Source: Gracilaria gracilis
Lineage: Eukaryota > Rhodophyta > Florideophyceae > Gracilariales > Gracilariaceae
Direction: 5' to 3'
NCBI GenBank assembly: GCA_030374805.1
Contig: JARGSG010000266.1
Location: forward strand, 57,420 to 121,419
Length of the DNA: 64,000 bases
The notes under the pieces were generated by a model. The model worked only from the letters and a program-made list of their open reading frames with translations. It had not been told where the DNA came from and did not search any database. The position numbers were made by a program, and so were the translations under genes. Positions 1 through 10,810 of this stretch are shown here, in pieces (within the stretch, counting starts at the first letter, position 1; each line of letters begins with the position of its first letter).

Positions 1-1410
1 AGACCATCAATGAGCATCGTAGAACGTTTCCCAGCGCTGTAGACATTGCCACAGCGGTGGAAAGTCTTGTTGAGGCGCACCGAGTAATCCTTTTCGACCT
101 CTCCAGGGAGCTGTCTGGTATCTCTCAAAGCGAGGATCGCTGACTGAATGGCATCATTTGTCGCGTACGACCTCAAGAGGTACTGCACGGCCTCCGGCCA
201 GCACGTGACCCCTCCTTCGGAGGCTCTCGACGAACCTCTTACAGAGTGAAATTGGTCTTCGGTCACTCCCAATAAAAAGTACGGCAGCGCCACATATGCC
301 TGTCCTTCGTTCATACGGAGTATATGGGCCTCCACCATGAAGCGGGCGAGGAAATCCAAGACCATAATTGGATCCTTTCCAGAAAAGTTCTGGTTCCTCA
401 GTGAAAGTTGCATCCGCTTGATGCAATCTTTCACTCGTCTCGTTCCACGGGGTGTGCGATCCAGCGATGAATCCTCCAGCCGAGAGTATCGGTACGAAAG
501 TAACTTTCGGAACATCCTATTCGTAGTCTTCAATTTCCGGAGTCCGGAGTGTCTCCTGCCCTTGGTGCTGGAGCGAATCACCCACTGGGTTGCAGACAAC
601 CGCGTAGAGCGGAAAGAGAGCTCACGGCGACCATCCTCCGACTCAGAGTCAGAAGAAGTAGACCCATCCGAGTGACTCGGGTTAGAATCCGACGAGGTCG
701 GTGTATCCGAATGATTGTTGTAGGGTTTGGATTTCCGCCTCCAGCGGCCTTTGCCAGTTCCAGCGCGCTGGTCTCGTTGTGACACGGCAGCAAGCGGATC
801 ATCCGGAGAGTTATTGTCCATTGTTATGGTTTGCTCCAACGTCTCCCGACGGGCTCGGACGCGATTGAAGCGCTCCTCGGTCCCTTCAACGAAGGCGGCG
901 GGCGAACCCAAAAACCCCAACATTTTGTTGACATCAGACCGCAATACGCGGAGATCTTCAGCAACATCCCTCGCGTGGGCACTCTCTACCACCTCACGGA
1001 GGGCTCGAAATTCTTCCATAAGGGCATTGTGGGCGGCACGCAGAGTGCGTACCTGGTCTTCCAGGGAATTCCCCTGGGGGGTTGTTGGCGGCCTTACGGC
1101 TAGGTAAGAATCGCGCAACAGCGGCTGCTGGCTCGGACGCCAAAGGCGGACCAGTAGCGACTGGAGCAGGCCTGGCAACAGGCCGAGAGCTGGCCAACGA
1201 GGGCAAAGGAAGGCCCCGGGATTCCCGGTGTTGGCTCGAAGTCCGAGAGAAAACCTTCGCGGCGAGGGTAGAAGCAGCCCGAATCGTGATTTTAGAAACC
1301 ACTCGATCATGGGGTACATCCCCATCATCACGGAAGCGGCTGCGGGTAACCGCCGGCTCCATCCCAGAAGGCTTCCGAGACATCGATGAGACCGTTAAAC
1401 GGGAGTACAC
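1..1410 (-). CDS. gag: Gag polyprotein of chromovirus (partial)
   Basis: Gag is the structural protein that packages retrotransposon RNA in cytoplasmic virus-like particles. On the minus strand a frame stays open from about 1100 down to base 1. It encodes an LRALREVVE-type coiled coil, a Ser/Asp-rich stretch, then MQLSLRNQNFSGKDP and YFLLGVTEDQ. These match the Gag at 57818-59978 residue for residue over long stretches, but without that copy's frameshifts. The N-terminal part (1410 to about 1100) lies in another frame, so one frameshift near 1100 is likely unless translation starts later. The zinc knuckle should lie beyond base 1. This is the better preserved of the two Gag copies. Confidence 0.7.
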
Positions 1411-1429
1411 GGAATCTTCCGGACACAGT

Positions 1430-2218
1430 AGAAATTACCTACAAAAAAGGAAACGCAGACAGACAGGAAAAAACCACGAAGACGTTCGGGATCTTCCTCA
1501 GGCGAGGCAGCACAGTAGCAAAGCCCTTCCAGGGATGACACGACGGAGTCGGTTTTGTAAGGCCGAGGCCACCCTTCACGTTAGGCGTAGGAAGGTAAAC
1601 CAGAAGCTGGAATCCGTGTAAACGGTGCGTGCGTATCCTCAGATGAGGCTGTGTTCCACAGGGGTGGCAAGTGTAGACAGGTGCCAGCACGAGCCGCGGG
1701 TCGCGGAGAACAACCCGAAAAAGGGGAAAGGAGAAAGGGGAAGTCACGAGAGTGACGGAGAGAGACGTCAAAGCCGGGCAAATCCTTATACAAGGCGAAC
1801 GAGACAAATAGCGGTGTAATACTCCCACAATTGGGTTCGTTTGGTTGACGAAGGGCGGTTAGACGGTCCGTATGCTACGGGATATCCCTCCGAGGAGGAG
1901 GTCAATACCGCCGAAGGCGAAGAGTCTAGAGCCAACCCTGGTTGGGGAGATTTACTTAGTTGCGGGGCCGAGTTGCTCCGACACTATATATTGTGTAGCT
2001 AACCTCCCGTACTGTACGGCAAATACTATAATAATCTAGAATACTCCCATAAAGGGCGCAGAATTACCAGCAATGCTGTGCCAACCTCCTGGACTCTGCC
2101 GTGTCCCACGTGTGTCATCCACCAACGTGGCCATCGTATGTAGTCATAATTAACCCAGCGGACATGTCGGAAAATAACTAAGTCGCTAAAAATCCCTCAA
2201 AGAGGGCGTTGCACTTCA
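1430..2218 (-). repeat. 5' LTR of the left chromovirus
   Basis: This is similar to the 852-bp LTRs at 49579 and 60081 over several blocks: the start near 1470-1540, the ACTCCCACAA region near 1825, the CCAGCAATGCTG region near 2070, and the CTTCA terminus at 2218. The right edge (2218) is better defined than the left edge. No coding sequence is supported inside it. Confidence 0.6.
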
Positions 2219-3895
2219 AATTGTCATGACGGCTTCCGCGCTGGGAAAATTTGAGTGCTGACAATATTGACCCTGTAAGAATTGGGAGTAATGGCTGTTC
2301 TCATTTTTGGATGTCAAGTCGGTTCGCTTACAAAGGGTGATCTCTAGAAGATATCCTAATTAATGTTGGAAAAGTCCGCCCCAAAGCTACACACAGATGT
2401 TGTGTCACCAATTTATTAACCATGTCAAGAATGTCGCTTTTCCCTGTTTTCTGTTTTCGACCAAAGTTTTCGAGGCTTTTCTTGGTCAGGTGGCGCTTTT
2501 GAAGCAATGAAATATACTATCACCTACTCACTAGTCAGATACGGTTAGACATTTGAAAGAATATTCTTGAAACAAATCCGCGCTTTTCTAGAACTAGAGT
2601 ATAAAAATTGCAACTTTACACGAATGAGCTTCATTTTAGTGTTTTTCCGTTTCCTTTAATACGAAACCGCTAGTTTCTTAGATCCATTTATTTCCTGGGA
2701 AGAGCGGTAAATCGCACATCCAGAGCTTGTTCTCAACGTTAAAAAATGTGACGTAATCTAGATCTACAGTTCTAAATCTAGACTAGTTCGAAAAAGCACT
2801 TTTACATTGCTGGTGCGTTGTTCCACCTATTACCATGGCTTTCTGTCAGACACACGGCAACATGTTCCGCGAAACTACCGAATCTTACGATGTGTATGCA
2901 ACGGGTTCAACGAAAACAAAACCTCCCTAGCTCGTTGAGCTTTCATTCTCTATTAGTGAACAAAGCATATTTTTGTAGAGTGACCGACGTAGTACAAGGT
3001 TATTTACAACTCGAGAGATAAAGCTTAATAGTTTCCAGAAGTATGCCGAAGTAAACACCGCCATATACCGCAGATATCGCTATTTTTCGCAACTGATAAC
3101 GCCATTTTTACCTACTTTCTGAGCTCGAAAACTAATAAAACCACACTACTCCGCTTTCTATCTTTCAGATAATCCGAAATATGCAACATAATCTGGACCT
3201 ACTACCGTTTAGTCGATGTAGTAGGCAGACGAATTTCAAGATAACTAGCAACATGTTGCATCTACCGTGCCTCATGTCGAGGATGCCATGGTCGACATGT
3301 GTGACTTTCAACGAAAAAAATGAAAGTAGCTACTGTATACGTCGACTTCTGAGGCTTACAGTGTATTTTGTACGGAGCTGTCACATTTGGGGACATACGC
3401 GTTACAGGTACAGTAGAAAATAAATTTCGAAAATGTTCGATTTACTGCTCTTCCCTGAAAGATTCACCTACCATCAGAGTATCAATCCTACGAAGTACTG
3501 GTACATAAAGAACTGCACAAACACTAAAGAAAGAGTGCAGAACACTGTTTACCGTTCAGTTTTACGAAACCTACCTTGTGCGTAGAGACGATGTTACCCT
3601 ACTTCCGTGCAATATTTCTTCATGAATAATACTAAATTGGACACATCCCTTGACAGTCACAGTCTGACGCGGTATGAGGTATTTTGCAAAAGCAACAACT
3701 CGGATGTTAGAATGCATTTGTGGGGTAAGTTACTCATCACTATTCAATTTTGATGACGATTACACAAGGTGTAAGAATTCAACAGACATATTGGTAGTTT
3801 TGCTAGGCATGTGAGGGAGAGAAAGAGCGTTTGAGTTTAGCATAAATAAAGATTCCAAAAAGAAACGCCTAGCGATATTCTGGATTCGATGAGCT
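2219..3895. other. No gene seen; AT-rich spacer with one distant inverted repeat
   Basis: Short open stretches (2818-3021, 3181-3423) show no recognisable motif and no coding character. An 18-base sequence GGGAAGAGCGGTAAATCG at 2697-2714 recurs inverted, with one mismatch, at 3438-3455. It could be the arms of a decayed DNA element, but nothing else supports that. Confidence 0.4.
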
Positions 3896-4800
3896 ATGGC
3901 TAAACCACATCGTGCAACTAGTGCTACTTTTCGAGCGGCGAGTATCCTCATTCTGAAGCGAGCTCGAACCCATAACAAAAGCCGTTCTACTGCGAAAAAC
4001 AAATTCAAGTCTTTATTTGGGGTCGATTATGGACTCTGTGCCAAATTGTGGAATTCACTGTTATCTACAGCCCCATCAAGAATTCGTCCGAAGCATCTAC
4101 TCTGGGGGTTGCTTTTTCTTCGCCACTATTGCTCGGACCATCTTAACAGTACTATTTGCGGCTGTGACGAGAAGACATTTAGAAATTGGTGTTGGCAAGT
4201 TGTAAAGCTGCTCTCAAGACTCAAAGTGATACGTTCTTGAACGGTTCTTGATTATTTGTTTTTTTATTAACTTTTCTACGTTCAGATTTTCTGGTCACAC
4301 GTCTTGCTGCATCGCCTGTGTTGGATTGCTTTATATCAGCATATGCAAGCGATTGCAGAGTACATGAAGTTTCTCCTTTTTCCTCCGCATCCCATTCTCA
4401 CAAATTTGAGGCTGCAGGTTTGAGGTGTGAAATTGGTGTTTCAATCAATGACGGAAAAATAATGTGGGTATTTGGAGGATTTCCGTGTGGTACATATCCA
4501 GATCTCAACATTTTTCGTTTAGCGATGAAGAAAAAACTGAATCCAGCTGAAAAAGTAGTATCTGACGCGGTTTATGTAGACGCAAAATGTGTTCAGCCCT
4601 CTCTGGTTCACGGAATTTACAAAGCAATTCATTTGCTGGTCCGAGGAAGACATGAGAAACTGAATGGAAGACTGAAGCAGTTTCTCGTTCTGGAAAACCG
4701 TTTTCGCCATAATCTAAGGTTACATTTTTATTGCTTCCATGCTGTTGCAAATATTGTTCAAATAGCGATGGAAAATGGGGAACCGTTCTTTCATGTTTAG
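3896..4800 (+). pseudogene. PIF/Harbinger-like DDE transposase (copy 1)
   Basis: A cut-and-paste transposase of the DDE_Tnp_4 type. Exon 1 carries the helical N-terminal part (HLLWGLLFLRHY, EKTFRNWCWQVVKLLS). Exon 2 carries the catalytic core: AAGLRCEIGVSI, GGFPCGTYPDLNIFR (second Asp), GRHEKLNGRLK (the Glu) and a CFHAVANIVQ tail ending in GEPFFHV. A 53-bp intron at 4233-4285 (GT...TTCAG) joins the exons in frame. The first catalytic motif, expected as S-x-DG-x-D, reads SAYASDC, so the first Asp appears lost. The copy is therefore probably inactive although largely open. A second copy lies at 20727-21627. Confidence 0.75.
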
Positions 4801-5422
4801 AACCATTTTCGGTTTTATCTTTTACGTTCTACATGTATCTAAATCGGTGTTCCTCATATTTGTACTGTTAATTAAAATGGGTGAATCAAGACCTTCTGTT
4901 AGAATTTTAATACTCCCAAGTACAACAGTTGCTTTGAATGACTGTAAAACAATTTTCTGCTGGGAAGAAAGAAAGGTATCTACAAGATTTGTTACGAAAT
5001 GGTTGTAAGAATAGAGTAATCTTTTGGAAAAAAACTGATTTCCCGCAACCTCCAGTATACTAATAAAACTACTCTTCGGGACACGACTGTCATTGCTGAG
5101 ATTCTAAAATAAAGTCCAACAAAGCTTGCTATCACACAACCAACAATGCAAAAATTCAAAGCAGAAACTTGACTTTAGTGTAAACCAAAAGTTACACATT
5201 TGTACTACGCGCTGACAAGATATAAGTTTGATGTCGCCATTTTGTTAAAACAAAACTTTTGAAACAACTATTTAGGCTTAAATGCCAGCCGTATTAGTTT
5301 TTAAGTTAGCAGGAGCGTGCGGGAAAACATGTAATTAGTTTTATATTGCAAAGATATTCACAATTATTTTATAAAGTACTGCAAGAGTGTTGGTAAAACT
5401 AAATAACAACAGTAAAGGGGGT
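4801..5422. other. No gene seen; AT-rich flank
   Basis: AT-rich sequence between the Harbinger-like remnant and the left terminal repeat of the tyrosine-recombinase element. I found no coding signal, and no clear terminal inverted repeat for the upstream transposon. Confidence 0.4.
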
Positions 5423-5588
5423 TTCACGTAACTGTACGTCTGTGTATAGATTTGAAGATATCACGAGAAGCAGGGAACCCCTGATTTGTTAAAATCAGAA
5501 TGCCGACCGTCCCGAAAAGCTGTGCCTACTTTAGACAGCTTAACCGCCGCCGACCACAACACCGTCTTGGGTATGTCTATTTCTCGTT
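5423..5588 (+). repeat. Left terminal direct repeat of YR retroelement
   Basis: Begins TTCACGTAACTGTAC and ends near TATTTCTCGTT. It matches 9297-9397 and then 16778-16840 with scattered differences, as expected for an old terminal repeat pair. Confidence 0.8.
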
Positions 5589-5854
5589 ACGAGAAATGTT
5601 TCCGAAGGATCAGAGCGGCGACATCTTCAAGATTTATTCAAATTAGCGTAATGGCCGAGAACACCGAGTCTCATGGCCATGCCGGGCCATTGGGGCTTCC
5701 TCACAGGGGCGACAACGCCGTGCAACTGGTTCGACTTGCATTGAGCACCAGGAAGCCTAGTAGGCAGCATTTTGAAACAGTTGTCAGCCACTTGAATGCT
5801 GCCAGACTCGTCGACTAAGGAATTGTGTTCGACCGCGGGCCTCATGTACCGTAA

Positions 5855-6351
5855 CTCACTTCGGGTATTTCAAGCCACCGACCGATGCATTCCTGAACGA
5901 ATTGAAAGCTGAAGACCGACGGTCTGCTAAGGAGTGGGAATATCTCAACGCCGCTGGAATTTAGAATGAAACAGGTCTCACCACGCTCTCCCTGGTGAGG
6001 ACTGGAAACAGCAATGCGGAAGAGTTTGGCAGGATGCTGGCCCTAGCAGAGGAGTTTTTCAAAGCCTGCTTGGAGGTGCTGTCAATGCGTGCGCAGTACT
6101 TCCGGGATATCACAGAGCAGGGAATGGAAACGGCGCGGCAGATGTTCTTTCTCGTTAAACAAGGACATGATGCTGTATTTTCGAATTCGTACCGCAGCGC
6201 TCGTGAAGCACTCAGGAACAAACTCGAGGTCGAGGCCGCTAAACAGCTCGCTAAGGCCCGAATTGAGAAGAGCAAGAAAGGAAAGGGCGGCAGCGGTTCC
6301 GCCCAAAATGAACAATGTCCTCGAAGGGAAACGAGGCCATGGGGGGTCTAG
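5855..6351 (+). pseudogene. Gag-like first ORF of YR retroelement
   Basis: The frame encodes KPPTDAFLNELKAEDRR, a stop near 5962, then a mostly helical, charged segment (EEFGRMLALAEEFFKACLEV, RSAREALRNKLEVEAAKQL) with a Lys/Gly-rich tail (KSKKGKGGSGS). Position and composition fit the Gag-like ORF of YR retroelements, but there is no diagnostic motif and no zinc knuckle. The next ORF overlaps its 3' end in another frame (from about 6315), as is common between gag and pol of these elements. Confidence 0.45.
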
Positions 6352-8265
6352 GGGTAGAACCTCTGTGGCGGAAGACGTCTCGAAGGGCCGACGCTTGGAG
6401 GGCCATCGGGGCATCCGATTTCATGATGCGGGCTATAAAGTTCGGCATTCGGGATCTACGGAGCAAGCCGTTCACCTGCGGGGTCGAACTTGGAGACATT
6501 CCCCAGACCGAGAAAGACCGGGCATTTGCCATGGCAGACCTCGAAGAAGGAGTGCGTACAGGGGTCTACGAAGAGGTTCTCCCTGCTTACGCCAAGTTGT
6601 GTTTGGCTCGTGGCTGCATTATATCGTCAGCTGGAGACTCTGCCCTCGTTTGTCCTAGACTTGCAGCGGGGCCATACTGTCATGTCGTGGGACGTGAGAG
6701 GCGGGTATCGTCATATGTACCTACATCCCGACGTTCGGGATTTCTTTCTTTTCCGCTACGCGAAACGGTAAAACCGCTGTATCGCCTTGCCGTCTGGGTG
6801 GGCTCGCTCAGCCTTGTGGTCCGCGAAGCTGATGCGAATCATGGTCCGCCACATCCACAGTTCGCTCGGCTACCGGTTGTTACCGTACATCGACGATTCT
6901 CTGCTGGCACCGTCCCCCTCAGAGAGGGCAACTACGCCAGCGGACTGTGTTGTGGCACGAAAGGCTTTTTGTGCCCTCTTCGGCCGACTGGGAATCGTGC
7001 GACATCCTACGAAAGGCTGTTGGGAAGGATCTACTGTGGTGGACCACCTAGGAATGCGAATCGACACACGGTGCATGAAGATCTTCGTCACTGACGTCAA
7101 AGTCCAGCGTGTGCAGTCCATTGCCAAGAAGATCCTGTTGATAGCCCAGCGAAACCGAAGGCTTGTGCCCACCTCTCTACTCCGGAACTTTTGCGAGGTA
7201 TGTGTGTCGCTGTCGCTTGCGCTACCGCTCGCCCGATTCTACACGGGTTCAATCTACTGCGACCTGTTCTGCGCCAGACGGAAGGAGCAAGAAAGTGTGA
7301 TACTTACGCGCTTGGGCGAAGGAACCCGTCCCGGGAGCAGCGAAGAGGGTCGAACTGTAATTCCGACGCGGGTGCGTCTCTCAAGGCAGTCGCTTCGCGA
7401 TTGGCGCTACTGGAGGGCTTGGACTCGTGGCGACGGCGGAGAAATGCACCGAGTCGAGAACGACCTCTGTATGCACGCCGACGCAGTGGATGTGGGCTAC
7501 AGGGGGACTCTTGGGCGCGATATGTTACCTGGAACGCCGGGTTTGTGGGAAGGTCAAGGTTTCTGGACGGCAGAGAACTGCGCCCAGTCGATAATGGTTC
7601 GGGAGCTACGTGCGGTATGCATTTTGCTTCATCGACACTTTTCGGCTTACGTCTCGAGCCCGGAGGGGCGCAGAATTCTACTGCACGAAGGAAACCAGGC
7701 CGTTGTGTCAGTGATCAACTCGATGGTGGCAGCCTCGCCGGCCATGATGAGCGAGCTTCGCCAACTGCGAATCCTGCTCGATGCACTCGGAGTGCGTCTG
7801 GAACCCCCGTGGATCCCAACTGCGGTGAACCTTTTCGCGGAACGTTTGTCGCAAACCTGGGATATGGGAGATATAAGAGCCACGGACGAATTCAGCGAAT
7901 CAATCCGTCGAGAACACAACTTGGAAAAGGTCGCTTTTCGGCTACGGCCGCTCAAGGAGCCTCTACAAGCCCGCCGCAAGTACCTCTCAGAGGAGTTGCA
8001 CCACCCTTGGTCGGATGGTCGGGCGAGACTGTGGGCTCCACCATTCGATCTTATGCCGATTGTAGTCCGGGAGCTGGAAGCGGAACAGGAGAGGGGGTTT
8101 CTGATCGCGCCGCACTGGCCCGCGCAGGCATGGTTCGCGCGCTTGCTCGATTGGAGCTCCGCTGTGGTCCATCTCGACCCTCCAGAGGTCGACGCCGCAA
8201 TGTTCCGATCGACCAGCAAACCACACAACCCAGGATGGGGTTTCGTTCTCGCCATCAAGAACTGA
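6315..8265 (+). pseudogene. Reverse transcriptase-RNase H of YR retroelement
   Basis: RT copies element RNA into DNA and RNase H removes the RNA strand. Visible motifs are TVMSWDVRGGYRHMYLHP (palm Asp), LPSGW, and the catalytic YIDDSLL at about 6890. The RNase H part has MHADAVDVGYRGTLG, RELRAVCILLHRHF, LHEGNQAVVSVINSM and IPTAVNLFAERLSQ, typical of the DIRS-group RNase H. The N-terminal RT piece is in another frame (KPFTCGVELGDIPQTEKDRAF near 6460), so there is a frameshift near 6580. An in-frame TAA lies at 6769-6771. After that it is open to 8265. Confidence 0.8.
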
Positions 8266-8279
8266 CTGATGCATGGAAA

Positions 8280-9272
8280 TCTGGCATAACGGCAACAGTG
8301 CTCGCGCGGGCTGGGGCAGGTCCCAGCACTGGGGGAGCTGAAGAAGCAGCCTATTTGCTAACCAACTACGGTTGGTCCGACGACACGTGGAGGAACCGTG
8401 CCTCACAAATATCGCGATGGTTGCGATTCTGTGACGAAGAAGATTGCTGCCCTATGCCTGCCGACGATGTCGATATAATGGCTTATATTGGCTGCCTCTC
8501 GTTAGAAGGACAAATTGGGTCATCCTCCCTCCCCCAGTATATCTCTGCTGTCTCCGAGTATCATACGCTCCACTACTTCCCGTCACCGACCACAACGCCG
8601 CTCGTGCGTGCGCTGATGACAGCTTACGCGAGACGAAAACAAATGTCATCTCGAAACGCTCCTACCCGGATCGGAATGTCGGCTTACGTGATGAAGCAAG
8701 TGCTGGAGTACGGCTTGCGCTCCATGGACCAGAGGGATACTCTAGCGTGTACGATGGTACTGTTCAACTTTCTCCTTCAACTTCGGTCGGTTTCTCTCGA
8801 AGCAGTCAGACCGGCAGATATATCATGGGAAGATGACGCGATCACAGTCCATATTGTGCGTCGCAAAGGCGCTTAGAACCCAAAAAGACGACGACAACTT
8901 CTACTGCGCATCCCACGTTCACCTTTGTGGGAACAAAGGTCCTCTCCTATCGCGCTTACTCACAAAGGGGAAGCTATGAGGCCCGTATCAGAATCGTTCT
9001 TTCAGCAGGTGTTATCACCCATGCCTCTTTCTGTGGCTGTAAACACTGTAACCTGGCGCCTTGGTATTAGGGCACCTTCAGGCTGCTATTATGGATCACA
9101 TAGTCTACGAATTGGTGACATTAATGAGTTATTTTGCCTGCAGTTTTCAGGAACATGGATCATACAACGCATGGATTGGACCGCCGAGAACATGTTTGGC
9201 TTTTACTCCGATTCACGGATTTCGGCCACCATTTCTCATTGGTTCTTTGGGCATATGCACTCCGGCGCGTAG
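8280..9272 (+). pseudogene. Tyrosine recombinase of YR retroelement
   Basis: This integrase joins circular element DNA to the target through a covalent tyrosine intermediate. It has an N-terminal core-binding domain (WSDDTWRNRASQISRWLRF, then IMAYIGCLSLEGQIGSSSLPQYISAVSEYH), followed by the catalytic half. Motifs are the first Arg in LLQLRSVSLEA, the H-x-x-R box SHSLRIG at about 9100, and a candidate nucleophile Tyr in MFGFYSDSR. One in-frame TAG at 8874-8876 separates the halves, otherwise the frame is continuous. It overlaps the RT gene's end only slightly, in a different frame. Confidence 0.8.
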
Positions 9273-9296
9273 CCCACCTCCAATCTAGATTGCGTC

Positions 9297-9397
9297 TTCA
9301 CGTAACTGTACACCTGTGTATAGATTCGAAGATATCACAAGAAGCAGGGAGCCTCTGATTTGTTTCAATCAGAATGCCGACCGTCCCGATGAGCTGT
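9297..9397 (+). repeat. Right terminal direct repeat of YR retroelement, first part
   Basis: Begins TTCACGTAACTGTAC, matching 5423 onward. The match runs through GAATGCCGACCGTCCCG and stops at GAGCTGT, where the Ty3/gypsy LTR starts. The remainder of the repeat resumes at 16778. Confidence 0.8.
9393..9397. repeat. Target site duplication GCTGT (left)
   Basis: GCTGT immediately precedes the 5' LTR and is repeated directly after the 3' LTR. The bases belong to the YR element's terminal repeat (compare GCTGTGCC at 5519). Confidence 0.85.
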
Positions 9398-9788
9398 TGT
9401 AACATATGGCGATTTTGTAAGGGGCTTGGAAGTATTAACTTTGCCCCTTCTATGCGCATATGCTTAGGCAATACGGCCACTGAGTTATCAGTGCTGTATA
9501 AGTAAATAAAGTGGCGATAAAGCCTTTATTGGCAGCGTTGTTTTTATTAGTACTATCATCTATTTGTTAGGCTATATAAACCGTCTCGGACTTCTGTTCC
9601 AAGAAGTCCGGGCAACTCTCCTCGCACCGGACCAGTCCCAAGAGGCTCGAGCTCATCAGCAGTCCCCTATCCAGCGCGAGCGCGGTCAGACCAGAATCGT
9701 AGTATAAAGTCTTTTATTTCATATATTTGAAAATTATATACATTACAACAGTAAGTTAAGTACACGCCTACTGCGCACGATGATTACA
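9398..9788 (+). repeat. 5' LTR of the 7.4-kb Ty3/gypsy element
   Basis: 391 bp, TGTAACATATGG to GATGATTACA. It contains a TATATAAA box at 9573-9580 followed by a perfect 9-bp-arm hairpin (CGGACTTCT...AGAAGTCCG, 9587-9610) and AATAAAG-type signals near 9505. Confidence 0.9.
9573..9580 (+). promoter_or_regulatory. Probable TATA box of the LTR promoter
   Basis: TATATAAA is the only strong TATA motif in the LTR and is conserved at 16557-16564. The adjacent 9-bp-arm inverted repeat (9587-9610) sits where the RNA would start and could form a 5' hairpin. Confidence 0.5.
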
Positions 9789-9790
9789 AT

Positions 9791-9805
9791 TGGTAGTATC
9801 GCTCC
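9791..9805 (+). promoter_or_regulatory. Candidate primer binding site
   Basis: TGGTAGTATCGCTCC starts two bases after the 5' LTR. TGG would pair with a tRNA CCA end, and the first five bases resemble initiator-Met type sites, but I cannot name the tRNA. Confidence 0.5.
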
Positions 9806-9847
9806 AAGATTCTAACCGATACTTTTTCTTTCTACTCTGCTCTACTT

Positions 9848-10540
9848 GTGAAATACAAAGTGAATAAAGCTTCTAAAAAACGTAATTACAACGAAACCAA
9901 AGACAATTATTTTAATATACGAAATACAGAAGACAATACAAAAATTATAATTAAAAATGAAAACTGCATAAGAACTATACCTCACCTCGAACTACCTCCT
10001 TCTCGAGTCAACTCTATATTAGATGTGGAAGCAAGTGAAGACAACAACACTGAAGATAATATTATTCAAAAAATTACAGAAATTGATATCGAAATAAAGC
10101 TCGCCGACTTGGAGAACGATAAATTTATTCCTTTCTTAGAAACTAAAGAACGTGAAGAAGTTGACAATTTACACAATATTTCTAAGTACAAAATACCTAA
10201 AGTCGATAACGAAAATCGCAAGTGTTCGTATTGCAAAAAAAGAAAAGATTTGCACACGTGGGAAGAACACAATAAAAGTTACACTCATTATAAGGCTTTA
10301 TCAAGGGCATACAATTTTGAAATATATTGTGAGTTCTGCCCTATTAAGTACGAAACTACCTTTGAATATATGATACACCTCCAAACGCAGGTTCATAAAG
10401 AGAAATTACATCAAGTGGGAAATGCGTACAAGTTCGCAGCTAAACACAAGTTTGTACCGAAACTTGTAAAAGCTGAGTATTCAGTACCGGACAATAACAA
10501 AGTCCGAGAATACATCAAAGATTTGAAAAAGTCTTCCTAA
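9848..10540 (+). CDS. Extra ORF before gag with two C2H2-like zinc fingers
   Basis: An intact 230-residue ORF between the primer binding site and gag, where Ty3 elements normally have only leader. Residues 1-110 are Asn/Glu/Lys-rich and look disordered. Two Cys-Cys-His-His modules follow: CSYCKKRKD...H-x5-H at about 125-147 and CEFCPIKYE...H-x5-H at about 160-182. Both have the wide spacing of the U1-type zinc fingers found in RNA-binding proteins. The tail is basic (AAKHKFVPKLVKAEY). I know no standard retrotransposon protein like it. A nucleic-acid-binding role is inferred from the fingers only. It is one of very few uninterrupted ORFs in the element, hinting at selection or recency. Confidence 0.7.
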   Translation: MKYKVNKASKKRNYNETKDNYFNIRNTEDNTKIIIKNENCIRTIPHLELPPSRVNSILDVEASEDNNTEDNIIQKITEIDIEIKLADLENDKFIPFLETKEREEVDNLHNISKYKIPKVDNENRKCSYCKKRKDLHTWEEHNKSYTHYKALSRAYNFEIYCEFCPIKYETTFEYMIHLQTQVHKEKLHQVGNAYKFAAKHKFVPKLVKAEYSVPDNNKVREYIKDLKKSS

Positions 10541-10810
10541 AAACTTTTTTGCACTGTAAGATAGTAGTGCACTTTCGCAAATAAATTGAAATTGTTGTTG
10601 CTCTAACTAACTTTGCAAAAACCGTACACGTGTGTTATATCACACAATATTGTCCCCTTCGTTGTATCAATCACAAGTAGACTTGAAATAAAAACCGCGC
10701 AACCATACTAAACTAAGTCCTAAACAAGCGTGCAACAAAAAAATTGCAAAACCACTACAAACCGTAGAAGAAAAGATATCCAAGTACAATTATACATCTT
10801 TAGCATCAAG

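Larger units (their letters stand above)
1..2218 (-). mobile_element. Ty3/gypsy chromovirus, 5' end, cut by window edge
   Basis: The minus strand reads 5' LTR (about 1430-2218), leader and gag. Pol would lie to the left, outside the window. Its Gag and LTR match, in the same order, the complete chromovirus at 49579-60932. Shared LTR blocks include the TTCGG-ATCTTCCTC stretch near 1488 and the CTTCA end at 2218. The two copies are clearly diverged, so they belong to related subfamilies and are not recent duplicates. No second LTR or target duplication can be seen because the element runs off the window. Confidence 0.8.

Noticed and set aside
2697-3455. DNA transposon defined by the 18-bp inverted repeat
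   Set aside because: One imperfect match 720 bp apart in AT-rich DNA, with no target duplication and no transposase fragment between the arms.
6915-8876. ORF 7191-8876 as a separate long protein before the recombinase
   Set aside because: Its first 360 codons are a shadow of the RNase H frame. Only the part after about 8280 has recombinase features.
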